DNA of 5,289 nucleotides from Bryobacterales bacterium. Its GTDB lineage: Bacteria; Acidobacteriota; Terriglobia; Bryobacterales; Bryobacteraceae. A model generated the notes under the pieces. It worked only from the letters and a program-made list of their open reading frames with translations. It was not told the DNA's origin and ran no database searches. A program made the translations under genes and the position numbers. This document shows, piece by piece, positions 1 to 5,289 of the stretch (position 1 is its first letter; each line of letters begins with the position of its first letter). The stretch covers positions 2,540-7,828 of the forward strand of contig DOZZ01000109.1 in NCBI GenBank assembly GCA_003517725.1. The letters run 5' to 3'.

Positions 1-1673
1 CCGTTACGCCAGTCGCGCAGAAAATTATGATCGTCACTCGGCCGATAGCGCGAAGCGTCCAGAAACTTTTTGAACTCCGCGTTGGTGACCGGGTATTTGC
101 CGATATAAAACGGCCGGATGCGCACCACATGATCGTGCCCGCGCCGCGGCGAATCCTCCCACGGATATTGCACGTCGAGTCCCGCCCAGTTGGCGCCCTC
201 GATCTCCACGCCATTGACGCGAAAGCGGAAGTTCGCCGCCGGAATCTTCACCATGCCGGCGGGGACGCCACGCGCGGGCTTAGTCGGCTTGATCGCGGCG
301 ATCTGTTGCGGCAGGAAATGCCACTCGTGCGAGTAGCTGCTAAGCGGCCGGCGGGTTAACTCGGCCCTGCGCGCCAGATAAGCTTTCAACTCCGGCACAT
401 CGGCGCCGGCGTCCACGGCGAGCAGCGCGCCGTACCCGTTCGGTTCTAAATCAAAACTGACAGTAGCGAGCCCGTTCACGATTTCCGGCTGCAGCGCTAC
501 GCCGTGCCAGGCGTCGTAGTAGCGCCGGCCGCCGGCGTCGGCCACGGTGATCTGCCGACCGCTCACCGCGTACTCATTGCGATTCACCACGGTCCAAAGC
601 GTGACGCCTTTGCCCGGGAAACGTGTCGCATAGACGCCGTACTGCCGCGTCAACACATGCGGCTCCCAATCCGCGCTCACCAGCAGATCGGCAAACTTGC
701 GCTCGACGCCCGCCACGCGCCGCAACGCTTCGGCATCGCGCGGCGTGATGCCGTTCCAGATGCCCCAGATGTTTTCCCAACTGACGTAGCCCATGCCGTT
801 GAAAAACGCGTGCTGCAGGTCATCCGTCTTATCGCGCGCCCAGCGGTCGCTGATCGCCGGCATGTGCCGCGGCTCCAGCCACTTCTGTTTGCTGGCCGTG
901 GGCACAAACTTGAACTGCCAATACGCCCACCCCAGGTTGTTCCACATCAGCTCTTCATCCGCCGCGGGAGCCCCCTCGGGCTGGAACACCACCGGGTGGC
1001 CCGTCTTGTCCGACGCCGTCCGATAAGCGCGGGGCAAGCCGTCGAACGTGTCGCCGTTCACTCCGTCGACGCCGGCTTCGGCCATCAGCTCCGCCGTAGC
1101 GGTCCAGTGCGGCACGCCGGGGTCGCGCGTGCCGTTGTCCCAGGCCATGGTCGGCAGCAACACTTTCACGTTGCGCCGGTGGAACTGCTCCACGGCGTGG
1201 CGCAGCGCCGCGGTGCCGCCCGGCAGATCCCGCGTCAGGTCCCACTGGTTGCGATTATCGATTCCGATGTTGGGGTAGACCGGCCACAGCAGCACGCTGT
1301 CGATGCCGCCGTAGCGCTGGTTCAGATCGTCCAGATATTTGTCGACGGTCCAGCGATTCGTCACCGGGTCCAACAGCGTGCGCTCCTCCACCATCACTTG
1401 CGGTGAAATGAAGTTGCGCTGGGCCCAGGCGAACTCGGGGCGGCGATACTCCGCGTCGTCGTACCCCATGCGCGTCAGGCGCTCGGCGCGCCAGGCTTTC
1501 AGATCGCGCAGCCAGGCGTCATGATCGCCCGCCACATCGGAACGATAATCGCTGCTGCCGTCGGCTGCCTGCCCCGGCCCGCCGATCTGGTTGCCGCGCG
1601 GTTGATGCGCCGGGTTTTGAGCGCTGAGCAGCGTGAGCGAGATCGCCGCAACCACGCAGGCTCTGGAACGCAC
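1..1673 (-). CDS. Exported TIM-barrel glycosidase-like protein fused to an FGE/SUMF1 (formylglycine-generating enzyme) domain, C-terminus beyond window
   Basis: The minus strand is open without a stop from 1673 to the left edge, giving 557 residues; the gene continues off-window. The GTG at 1673-1671 is chosen because it directly precedes a signal-peptide-like stretch (VRSRACVVAAISLTLLSAQ) and is the first start after the upstream gene's stop; the first ATG (residue 69) would remove that signal. No clear Shine-Dalgarno is seen. Residues about 50-125 are helical and charged. Residues about 126-390 read like a TIM barrel: LLWPVYPNIGIDNRNQ (128-143), a strand end GVDGVNGDTFDG with Asp208, VVFQPEG with Glu233, and SWENIWGIW near 298-306. 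Asp208/Glu233 are guesses for catalytic acids. From about residue 470 the sequence matches the FGE-sulfatase fold (PF03781), with FYIGKYPVTNAEFKKFLD at 522-539. About 150-200 residues of that domain, including any active-site cysteines, lie outside. The glycosidase family, substrate and FGE activity are not assignable. Export to the periplasm is likely. Confidence 0.85.
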   Translation of the reverse strand, partial: MRSRACVVAAISLTLLSAQNPAHQPRGNQIGGPGQAADGSSDYRSDVAGDHDAWLRDLKAWRAERLTRMGYDDAEYRRPEFAWAQRNFISPQVMVEERTLLDPVTNRWTVDKYLDDLNQRYGGIDSVLLWPVYPNIGIDNRNQWDLTRDLPGGTAALRHAVEQFHRRNVKVLLPTMAWDNGTRDPGVPHWTATAELMAEAGVDGVNGDTFDGLPRAYRTASDKTGHPVVFQPEGAPAADEELMWNNLGWAYWQFKFVPTASKQKWLEPRHMPAISDRWARDKTDDLQHAFFNGMGYVSWENIWGIWNGITPRDAEALRRVAGVERKFADLLVSADWEPHVLTRQYGVYATRFPGKGVTLWTVVNRNEYAVSGRQITVADAGGRRYYDAWHGVALQPEIVNGLATVSFDLEPNGYGALLAVDAGADVPELKAYLARRAELTRRPLSSYSHEWHFLPQQIAAIKPTKPARGVPAGMVKIPAANFRFRVNGVEIEGANWAGLDVQYPWEDSPRRGHDHVVRIRPFYIGKYPVTNAEFKKFLDASRYRPSDDHNFLRDWRN

Positions 1674-1676
1674 CGC

Positions 1677-2546
1677 TTACCAGTCGATCCGATCGGGGAA
1701 GAACTCAGCGATCAGATCGTCGTAATAGGGCTTCAAGGCTTTGACATCGGGACGCTCATGACCCTTGGAATACAGATCGTAAGCGTTGAATTTCCGCACC
1801 CACTCGAACATGCGCTCGTCGTTCGCGTTCATCAGATGGCGGTAAGCCCCGTGCTTGTGCGCCGCATAGAACGAGTGGTACCGCAGCATGTACTGCGCGG
1901 GCTCCGGCAGATACTTCCGGGTGACGCGATAAATATACTCGTCGTGCCCCCACGACATGCGCACATTGTCCAGTCCGCAATAAGGCTCGTACACGCCATG
2001 CAGCGTGCGGTACTCGGGCCGCTTGCTGTCCGGATTCGCGGCGAAAAACTCCGGGAAGACAATCTGATCCGAAAAGGCGCAGCCCACCGGAAACGTGTCG
2101 CCCACCACGGCCCACTGCGGCTCGCCGTAGAGGCACAGCACTTTGCCGAGATCGTGGATGAAACCCGTCAGCACAAACCAGCGCGGATGCCCGTCGCGAC
2201 GGATGGCTTCCGACGTCTGCATCAGATGCTCAATCTGCGAGACGTCCGTATCGGGGTCGCTATCGTCGATCAGCGTATTCAGGTATTCGGCAGCTTCCCA
2301 GATGCTCTGCTGGCCGCGTTGCAAGGGCAGGTACTCGGCTTGCTTTTCACCCACGAAGTCGAACGTCTGGTGCGCGTGATTCTGCCGGTAAAATTCGGTA
2401 ACGCCAGGGTTGGCGTCGGACGCGTAGTTCCGGAATTCGTCCTCGGACTTGTTCTCTTGATAACGAGTGGCGACAAAATCGTCCCACTCGTCGACGCTCT
2501 GCATAGGACCGGTCAGAACTGTGTCGCTGTTTCTGATGTGTGCCAT
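1677..2546 (-). CDS. miox: Inositol oxygenase (myo-inositol oxygenase, MIOX, EC 1.13.99.1)
   Basis: This 289-residue protein is a full-length MIOX (animal enzymes are about 285 residues). The family enzyme is a cytosolic non-heme di-iron oxygenase that uses O2 to cleave myo-inositol to D-glucuronate. The N-terminal signature is present: FRNY at 38-41 (Arg39), then [14 protein letters not shown] at 52-65. The HD-domain core follows. From memory of the mouse enzyme (His98, His123, Asp124, His194, His220, Asp253), the matching iron ligands are His107, His131, Asp132 (in GFIHDLGK), His201 (SWGHDEY), His224 (RYHSFY) and Asp257 (NAYDLYSK), with nearly identical spacing. Lys135 matches mouse substrate-binding Lys127, and SDPD (96-99) is also kept, so activity is expected. 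The ATG at 2546 leaves a normal N-terminus; the Shine-Dalgarno is weak. It is probably the first gene of a unit with the downstream exported protein and is divergent from ribokinase. No other inositol or glucuronate genes are in view. Confidence 0.96.
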   Translation of the reverse strand: MAHIRNSDTVLTGPMQSVDEWDDFVATRYQENKSEDEFRNYASDANPGVTEFYRQNHAHQTFDFVGEKQAEYLPLQRGQQSIWEAAEYLNTLIDDSDPDTDVSQIEHLMQTSEAIRRDGHPRWFVLTGFIHDLGKVLCLYGEPQWAVVGDTFPVGCAFSDQIVFPEFFAANPDSKRPEYRTLHGVYEPYCGLDNVRMSWGHDEYIYRVTRKYLPEPAQYMLRYHSFYAAHKHGAYRHLMNANDERMFEWVRKFNAYDLYSKGHERPDVKALKPYYDDLIAEFFPDRIDW

Positions 2547-2551
2547 AAATT

Positions 2552-2586
2552 TGATATCGAAGGAGCCTGCATCATCAATGATATCG
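2552..2586. repeat. Direct repeat of TGATATCG, possible operator
   Basis: The octamer TGATATCG occurs at 2552-2559 and again at 2579-2586, 27 bp apart start to start. Each copy contains the palindrome GATATC. The second copy overlaps the candidate -10 hexamer of miox and the first lies in its presumed leader, the position expected of a repressor site. No regulator gene is visible in the window, so the role is inferred from position only. Confidence 0.35.
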
Positions 2587-2606
2587 GGTTTCCAGCCGCT
2601 CGTCAG
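2578..2606 (-). promoter_or_regulatory. Candidate sigma-70-type promoter for miox
   Basis: Read on the minus strand, CTGACG (2606-2601, four of six to TTGACA) and TATCAT (2583-2578, five of six to TATAAT) are separated by exactly 17 bp. Transcription would begin near 2571, giving a leader of about 25 nt before the ATG at 2546. The match was found by eye in a short region, so chance agreement is possible. Confidence 0.35.
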
Positions 2607-2621
2607 CAGCGCAATTAGTGC

Positions 2622-2649
2622 TTGCTATCGGACGCCTCTCCGGTATAGC
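2622..2649 (+). promoter_or_regulatory. Candidate promoter for the rbsK-permease unit
   Basis: TTGCTA (2622-2627) and TATAGC (2644-2649) each match the sigma-70 consensus at four of six positions, with a 16-bp spacer. Transcription would start near 2656, about 20 nt before the ribokinase ATG. A separate TTGACT at 2650-2655 has no well-spaced -10 partner. Weak evidence. Confidence 0.3.
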
Positions 2650-2676
2650 TTGACTGTTCCATCCGATTCTTAATCC

Positions 2677-3612
2677 ATGGCGCAGCCTCGCATACGCGTT
2701 TTAGGAAGCCTGAATATCGATTTAGTGCAGCGCGTGCCCCGCATGCCGCGGCCCGGCGAAACCCTGCGCGCCATCGATTTCCAAACTTTCATCGGCGGCA
2801 AGGGCGCCAACCAGGCCTGTGCCGCCGCCAAATTAGGCGCAGTGTCCGAAATGGCCGGCTGCATCGGCGCCGATGTCTTCGGGCATCAGTTGATGGACGA
2901 GTTGAAGGCCATGGGCGTCGACATGTCCCGCGTTCGGACCGGCCAGCTCCCTTCGGGAACCGCCACCATCCTGGTCTTGCCGGACGGCGAGAACGTGATC
3001 GTCATTTCCTCAGGGGCGAATGGCGAGGTCTCGGTTCCCGTGGCGATCGACGCAGTGGAAGATCTGCGGAGCGGCGACATTCTGATGTGCCAGTTGGAAA
3101 TCCCTTTGGAGTCCGTCGCCGCCGCCATGCAGCAGGCGTATCGGCAAGGGGTGACGACCATTCTGGATCCAGCGCCCGCCTGCCCGCTGCCGGGCCCGCT
3201 GCTGCATGCCGTCACCATCCTGACGCCTAACCAAACCGAAGCCGGCATGTTGTTATCGAAGCCGGCCGTCGAGAGCGTGTCCGACGCGCGCCAGGCCGCT
3301 GCGTCCTTGCGGCAACTGGGCCCGCGCCAGGTGATCCTGAAATTGGGCGAGCAGGGCTGCCTGGTGTCGGACGGTGCTGAAACTACCTGGGTGCCGGGCT
3401 TTTCAGTTAGCGCCGTCGATACCACGGCTGCCGGCGATGCCTTCAACGGCGCGCTCGCCACCGCCCTCACGCGCGGCCAATCGCTGCTCTCCGCCGCGCG
3501 GTTCGCGTGCGCGGCCGCCGCCCTCTCCGTCACCCGGCACGGTGCGGCGCCGTCGCTGGCGTGCCTCGCCGAAGTGGAATCTTTGCTGGCATCGCACACG
3601 AGCACGTCCTGA
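2677..3612 (+). CDS. rbsK: Ribokinase (PfkB family, EC 2.7.1.15)
   Basis: This 311-residue protein is a complete ribokinase (E. coli RbsK is 309). The family enzyme transfers the ATP phosphate to D-ribose in the cytosol, giving ribose-5-phosphate for the pentose phosphate pathway. Substrate-binding LGSLNID is at 9-15 (Asn13, Asp15) and GGKGANQA at 40-47. GENVIVISSGAN is at 104-115. Glu141 sits in QLEIPLESV, and the NxxE element is in TPNQTEA (Asn185, Glu188). ATP-site LKLGEQG is at 221-227. The anion-hole signature DTTAAGDAFNGAL is at 248-260, with Asp254 as catalytic base. The ribokinase-type tail SVTRHGAAPS is at 284-293. These favour true ribokinase over 2-keto-3-deoxygluconate kinase or IolC, although a related pentose or deoxyribose cannot be excluded. 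The ATG at 2677 aligns with the E. coli start but lacks a clear Shine-Dalgarno. It is first in a two-gene unit with the permease. Confidence 0.95.
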   Translation: MAQPRIRVLGSLNIDLVQRVPRMPRPGETLRAIDFQTFIGGKGANQACAAAKLGAVSEMAGCIGADVFGHQLMDELKAMGVDMSRVRTGQLPSGTATILVLPDGENVIVISSGANGEVSVPVAIDAVEDLRSGDILMCQLEIPLESVAAAMQQAYRQGVTTILDPAPACPLPGPLLHAVTILTPNQTEAGMLLSKPAVESVSDARQAAASLRQLGPRQVILKLGEQGCLVSDGAETTWVPGFSVSAVDTTAAGDAFNGALATALTRGQSLLSAARFACAAAALSVTRHGAAPSLACLAEVESLLASHTSTS

Positions 3613-3614
3613 GG
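3611..3614 (+). promoter_or_regulatory. Ribosome binding site for the permease, overlapping the rbsK stop
   Basis: GAGG overlaps the ribokinase stop codon (TGA 3610-3612) and lies four bases before the ATG at 3619. The overlap points to translational coupling of the two genes and supports this start for the permease. Confidence 0.5.
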
Positions 3615-3618
3615 CCTC

Positions 3619-4638
3619 ATGTTTACCGTCGAACAACCCTCCACCGCCATCCTGCTCTGCGTCGTGACTATGCTCGGCTGGGGTTCCTGGGCCAATACCC
3701 AAAAATTGGCCGGCAAGGAGCACTGGCCGTTCGAGCTTTTCTACTGGGACTATGCCATAGGCGGCGCTCTCATGGGCGCTCTGCTAGCCTTCACGCTGGG
3801 CATGTTCGGGCACGCCGGCGAATCGACGTGGACCAATCTGCACACGGCGTCTCCGCGCATGGCCCTGCTGGCCCTGTTCGCCGGCGCCGTCTTCAATGTC
3901 TCGAATATTTTGCTGGTGGCCGCCATTGATGCGTCGGGCATGGCGCTCGCTTTTCCCGTGGGCGTGGGTCTCGCGCTGGTGCTGGGCACCGGGTTCAGCT
4001 ATATTCAGGCGCCGCAGGGCAATCTGGCGCTACTGGTGGCCGGCGTCGGTCTGATCCTGGTGGCGATGCTGTTCTCGGCGCTGGCGCATCGCCGCCTGCC
4101 GGCGCAAAAACTGCCGGGCTCCGGCCGCGGCCTGCTGTTTGCCATTGCGGCGGGCCTGTTGATGGGCTTCTTTTATCCGCAGTTGATGCACACCATCACC
4201 CCCGCGTTCAATACCCAACCGGTTCAGCCCGGCATGCTGACGCCGTACTCGGCGCTCCTGTTATTTGGCGCCGGCCTGCTGCTGAGCAACTTTCCGGTGA
4301 ACGGCTGGTTTATGCGCTCGCGCGGGTCGACCTTTGCGGTCTACGCCGAGGCCCGCCCACGGGTGCACGCCGCCGGCATCCTGGGTGGCTGCATCTGGAT
4401 GGTGGCGCTCGGCCTGAACGTCATTGCTTCAGGCGTTGCCGGACCCGCCATATCCTATGCGCTGGGCCAGGGGGCCACCCTGGTGGCGGCGCTCTGGGGC
4501 ATTTTCGTGTGGCACGAGTATCGCGGCGCGCCCGCCGGCACACGCCCGCTACTCGGATTCATGCTGGCCGCCTATGCTACCGGCATCTTCCTCATCGGGA
4601 CCGCCGTACTCGGACCAGCCGCTCACACGCTGCCTTGA
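3619..4638 (+). CDS. Drug/metabolite-superfamily sugar permease (GRP/RhaT/ureide-permease-like)
   Basis: This is a 339-residue integral inner-membrane protein. About ten hydrophobic helices can be picked out, near residues 9-27, 43-63, 80-104, 108-128, 134-156, 170-190, 206-228, 250-271, 274-298 and 309-332. That is the usual topology of the ten-helix DMT transporters, which are secondary carriers. The start MLGWGSWANTQKLAG (18-32), followed by FELFYWDYAIGG (38-49), resembles the glucose/ribose porter, rhamnose permease and ureide permease groups, not the EamA exporters. A short basic cytoplasmic loop (HRRLPAQK, 157-164) divides the two halves. The gene begins six bases after ribokinase, so import of ribose, or of a nucleoside or other pentose feeding the kinase, is the best guess. 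Substrate and coupling ion cannot be read from the sequence. Database entries may label it a multidrug DMT permease; the operon context argues against that. Confidence 0.8.
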   Translation: MFTVEQPSTAILLCVVTMLGWGSWANTQKLAGKEHWPFELFYWDYAIGGALMGALLAFTLGMFGHAGESTWTNLHTASPRMALLALFAGAVFNVSNILLVAAIDASGMALAFPVGVGLALVLGTGFSYIQAPQGNLALLVAGVGLILVAMLFSALAHRRLPAQKLPGSGRGLLFAIAAGLLMGFFYPQLMHTITPAFNTQPVQPGMLTPYSALLLFGAGLLLSNFPVNGWFMRSRGSTFAVYAEARPRVHAAGILGGCIWMVALGLNVIASGVAGPAISYALGQGATLVAALWGIFVWHEYRGAPAGTRPLLGFMLAAYATGIFLIGTAVLGPAAHTLP

Positions 4639-4650
4639 ATTTGCGTGGGC

Positions 4651-5289
4651 TCAAGCCGAAGTGAGGCGGAGATGCTGCATTTGCCTGATCAGGGCGTAGT
4701 CCTGACGCAGCGGCCGCCAGGCCTCACCCACTTGGATCGTGGCCTCTTCCGAGGCTCGCCCTCCAACTTCCCGCGAAGACAAGTAGCCAATTTGAGCTGG
4801 ATCGATCCCCATGAGACGGCAACACGTGGCGTCCACGGTGGCCAGATCTTCGCCCATCACCAGCACGCCGGAATTTCGCGCGCTGCCCTGAATCGGACCA
4901 TTCCCTTCCATGCCCACTACGCCATCCACGATCCCGACCGTTCTAGGAAAAGCCGCGTACAAGCCCGTGATCGCCTCGTCGATTCCGATGAAATGCAGCG
5001 TGTTCTTGGGCCATCCGTAGACATTTCCAGGAACCAGGCCAAAAAGATTTTTCATCGATAAGGTGGCCCCGGCCCAGTGATGTGTCTTCATCTTGGCCAG
5101 CGATACGATCAGGTCCGCGCCGAGCGCGGTGTTCGGAAAATAGAAGCGCGCCTGCCCAGCAACATTCGGCAACATGGAAACGTCGTCCAGGTTCAGGTCG
5201 GTAAAACGCTGCTCGAACCCGACGATGGAGTGCCGGTAACCTGCGGTTTCGGCCATGCCGAAGGTGTCGCGCCGATGCCCGGGTCCTTC
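4651..5289 (-). CDS. DUF362 domain-containing protein, N-terminal part beyond window
   Basis: The minus-strand frame is open from the right edge to a TGA at 4653-4651, giving 212 visible codons. An ATG at 5256 is internal: the frame continues upstream as EGPGHRRDTFG, a stretch typical of this family, so the true start is off-window. Numbering from the edge, AKMKTHHWAG (65-74), the conserved SMKNLFG (78-84), and VDGVVGMEGNGP (121-132) mark DUF362 (PF04015). Those conserved Lys, Thr and His residues probably build its active or binding site. The biochemical function of the family is not established; some members carry 4Fe-4S ferredoxin modules, but none is visible here. The C-terminus is full: the protein ends about 80 residues past the GNGP motif. 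The gene is convergent with the permease, leaving 12 bp between stops, so it belongs to a different unit whose upstream partners are outside the window. No hairpin-plus-T-run terminator is seen in the gap. Confidence 0.85.
   Translation of the reverse strand, partial: EGPGHRRDTFGMAETAGYRHSIVGFEQRFTDLNLDDVSMLPNVAGQARFYFPNTALGADLIVSLAKMKTHHWAGATLSMKNLFGLVPGNVYGWPKNTLHFIGIDEAITGLYAAFPRTVGIVDGVVGMEGNGPIQGSARNSGVLVMGEDLATVDATCCRLMGIDPAQIGYLSSREVGGRASEEATIQVGEAWRPLRQDYALIRQMQHLRLTSA

Larger units (their letters stand above)
2547..2676. promoter_or_regulatory. Divergent intergenic control region between miox and rbsK
   Basis: This 130-bp gap separates the two divergent start codons and is visibly more AT-rich than the flanking genes. 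It contains a promoter-like pair in each direction, a repeated TGATATCG octamer on the miox side, and a 31-codon plus-strand reading frame (ATG 2578 to TAA 2671-2673). That frame has AAGGAG at 2560-2565 and stops one codon before the ribokinase ATG. Its size and content suit shared regulation of both units. No riboswitch fold or terminator was recognised. Confidence 0.6.

Noticed and set aside
504..1406. 300-codon plus-strand reading frame
   Set aside because: It lies opposite the exported glycosidase-like gene; its translation is rich in His, Arg and Val with no recognisable domain, whereas the opposing frame shows a signal peptide and coherent motifs. It is an antisense shadow of GC-rich coding DNA.
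1521..2618. 365-codon plus-strand reading frame
   Set aside because: It is the longest frame in the window but runs antisense to the unmistakable inositol oxygenase and crosses its promoter region; the product resembles no family.
2886..3716. 276-codon minus-strand reading frame
   Set aside because: It is antisense to ribokinase and the permease start; composition is typical of a shadow frame.
4635..4680. Possible bidirectional terminator between the convergent genes
   Set aside because: GGCTCAAGCC near 4648-4657 could pair only four bases with a two-base loop and has no T-run; too weak to call.
4645..5061. 138-codon plus-strand reading frame after the permease
   Set aside because: It is antisense to the DUF362 gene, whose conserved motifs fix the coding strand.
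5254..5256. ATG at 5256 as the start of the DUF362 gene
   Set aside because: The frame stays open upstream and encodes EGPGHRRDT, conserved family sequence, so this Met is internal.

Overview
This 5.3 kb, GC-rich window (roughly 60-65 % G+C by eye) is packed with bacterial genes. It holds five: two complete on the plus strand, one complete on the minus strand, and two minus-strand genes cut by the window edges. The gene content fits a soil-type saccharolytic bacterium, most likely an acidobacterium of the Solibacter/Bryobacter kind. It includes a secreted glycosidase-like protein fused to a formylglycine-generating-enzyme (FGE) fold, a bacterial myo-inositol oxygenase, a ribokinase paired with a DMT-type sugar permease, and a DUF362 protein. 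The taxonomic guess rests on general familiarity with such genes, not on a search; Planctomycetes or Verrucomicrobia remain possible.

Layout. Positions 1-1673 (minus) encode at least 557 residues of an exported protein: a signal peptide, a TIM-barrel glycosidase-like domain, and the beginning of an FGE/SUMF1 domain that runs off the left edge. This gene has no stop codon in the window, so a search for closed ORFs would miss it. Positions 1677-2546 (minus) encode a complete myo-inositol oxygenase with all six iron ligands; the exported protein starts 3 bp after its stop, so the two probably form one transcription unit. Positions 2547-2676 are a short divergent control region with promoter-like hexamers in both directions and a repeated TGATATCG octamer. 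Positions 2677-3612 (plus) encode ribokinase. Six bases later, 3619-4638 (plus) encodes a ten-helix permease of the GRP/RhaT/ureide-permease kind. A convergent DUF362 gene (4651-5289, minus) enters from the right edge and ends 12 bp from the permease stop.

How it fits together. The two divergent units look like a small carbohydrate-scavenging module. One side imports a sugar or nucleoside-derived pentose and phosphorylates it. The other converts myo-inositol to D-glucuronate and exports a putative glycan-acting enzyme. The shared control region suggests co-regulation, but no regulator gene is visible. The most unusual items are the glycosidase-like/FGE fusion and its tight coupling to an inositol oxygenase. 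I found no RNA genes, CRISPR arrays, insertion sequences or convincing terminators.
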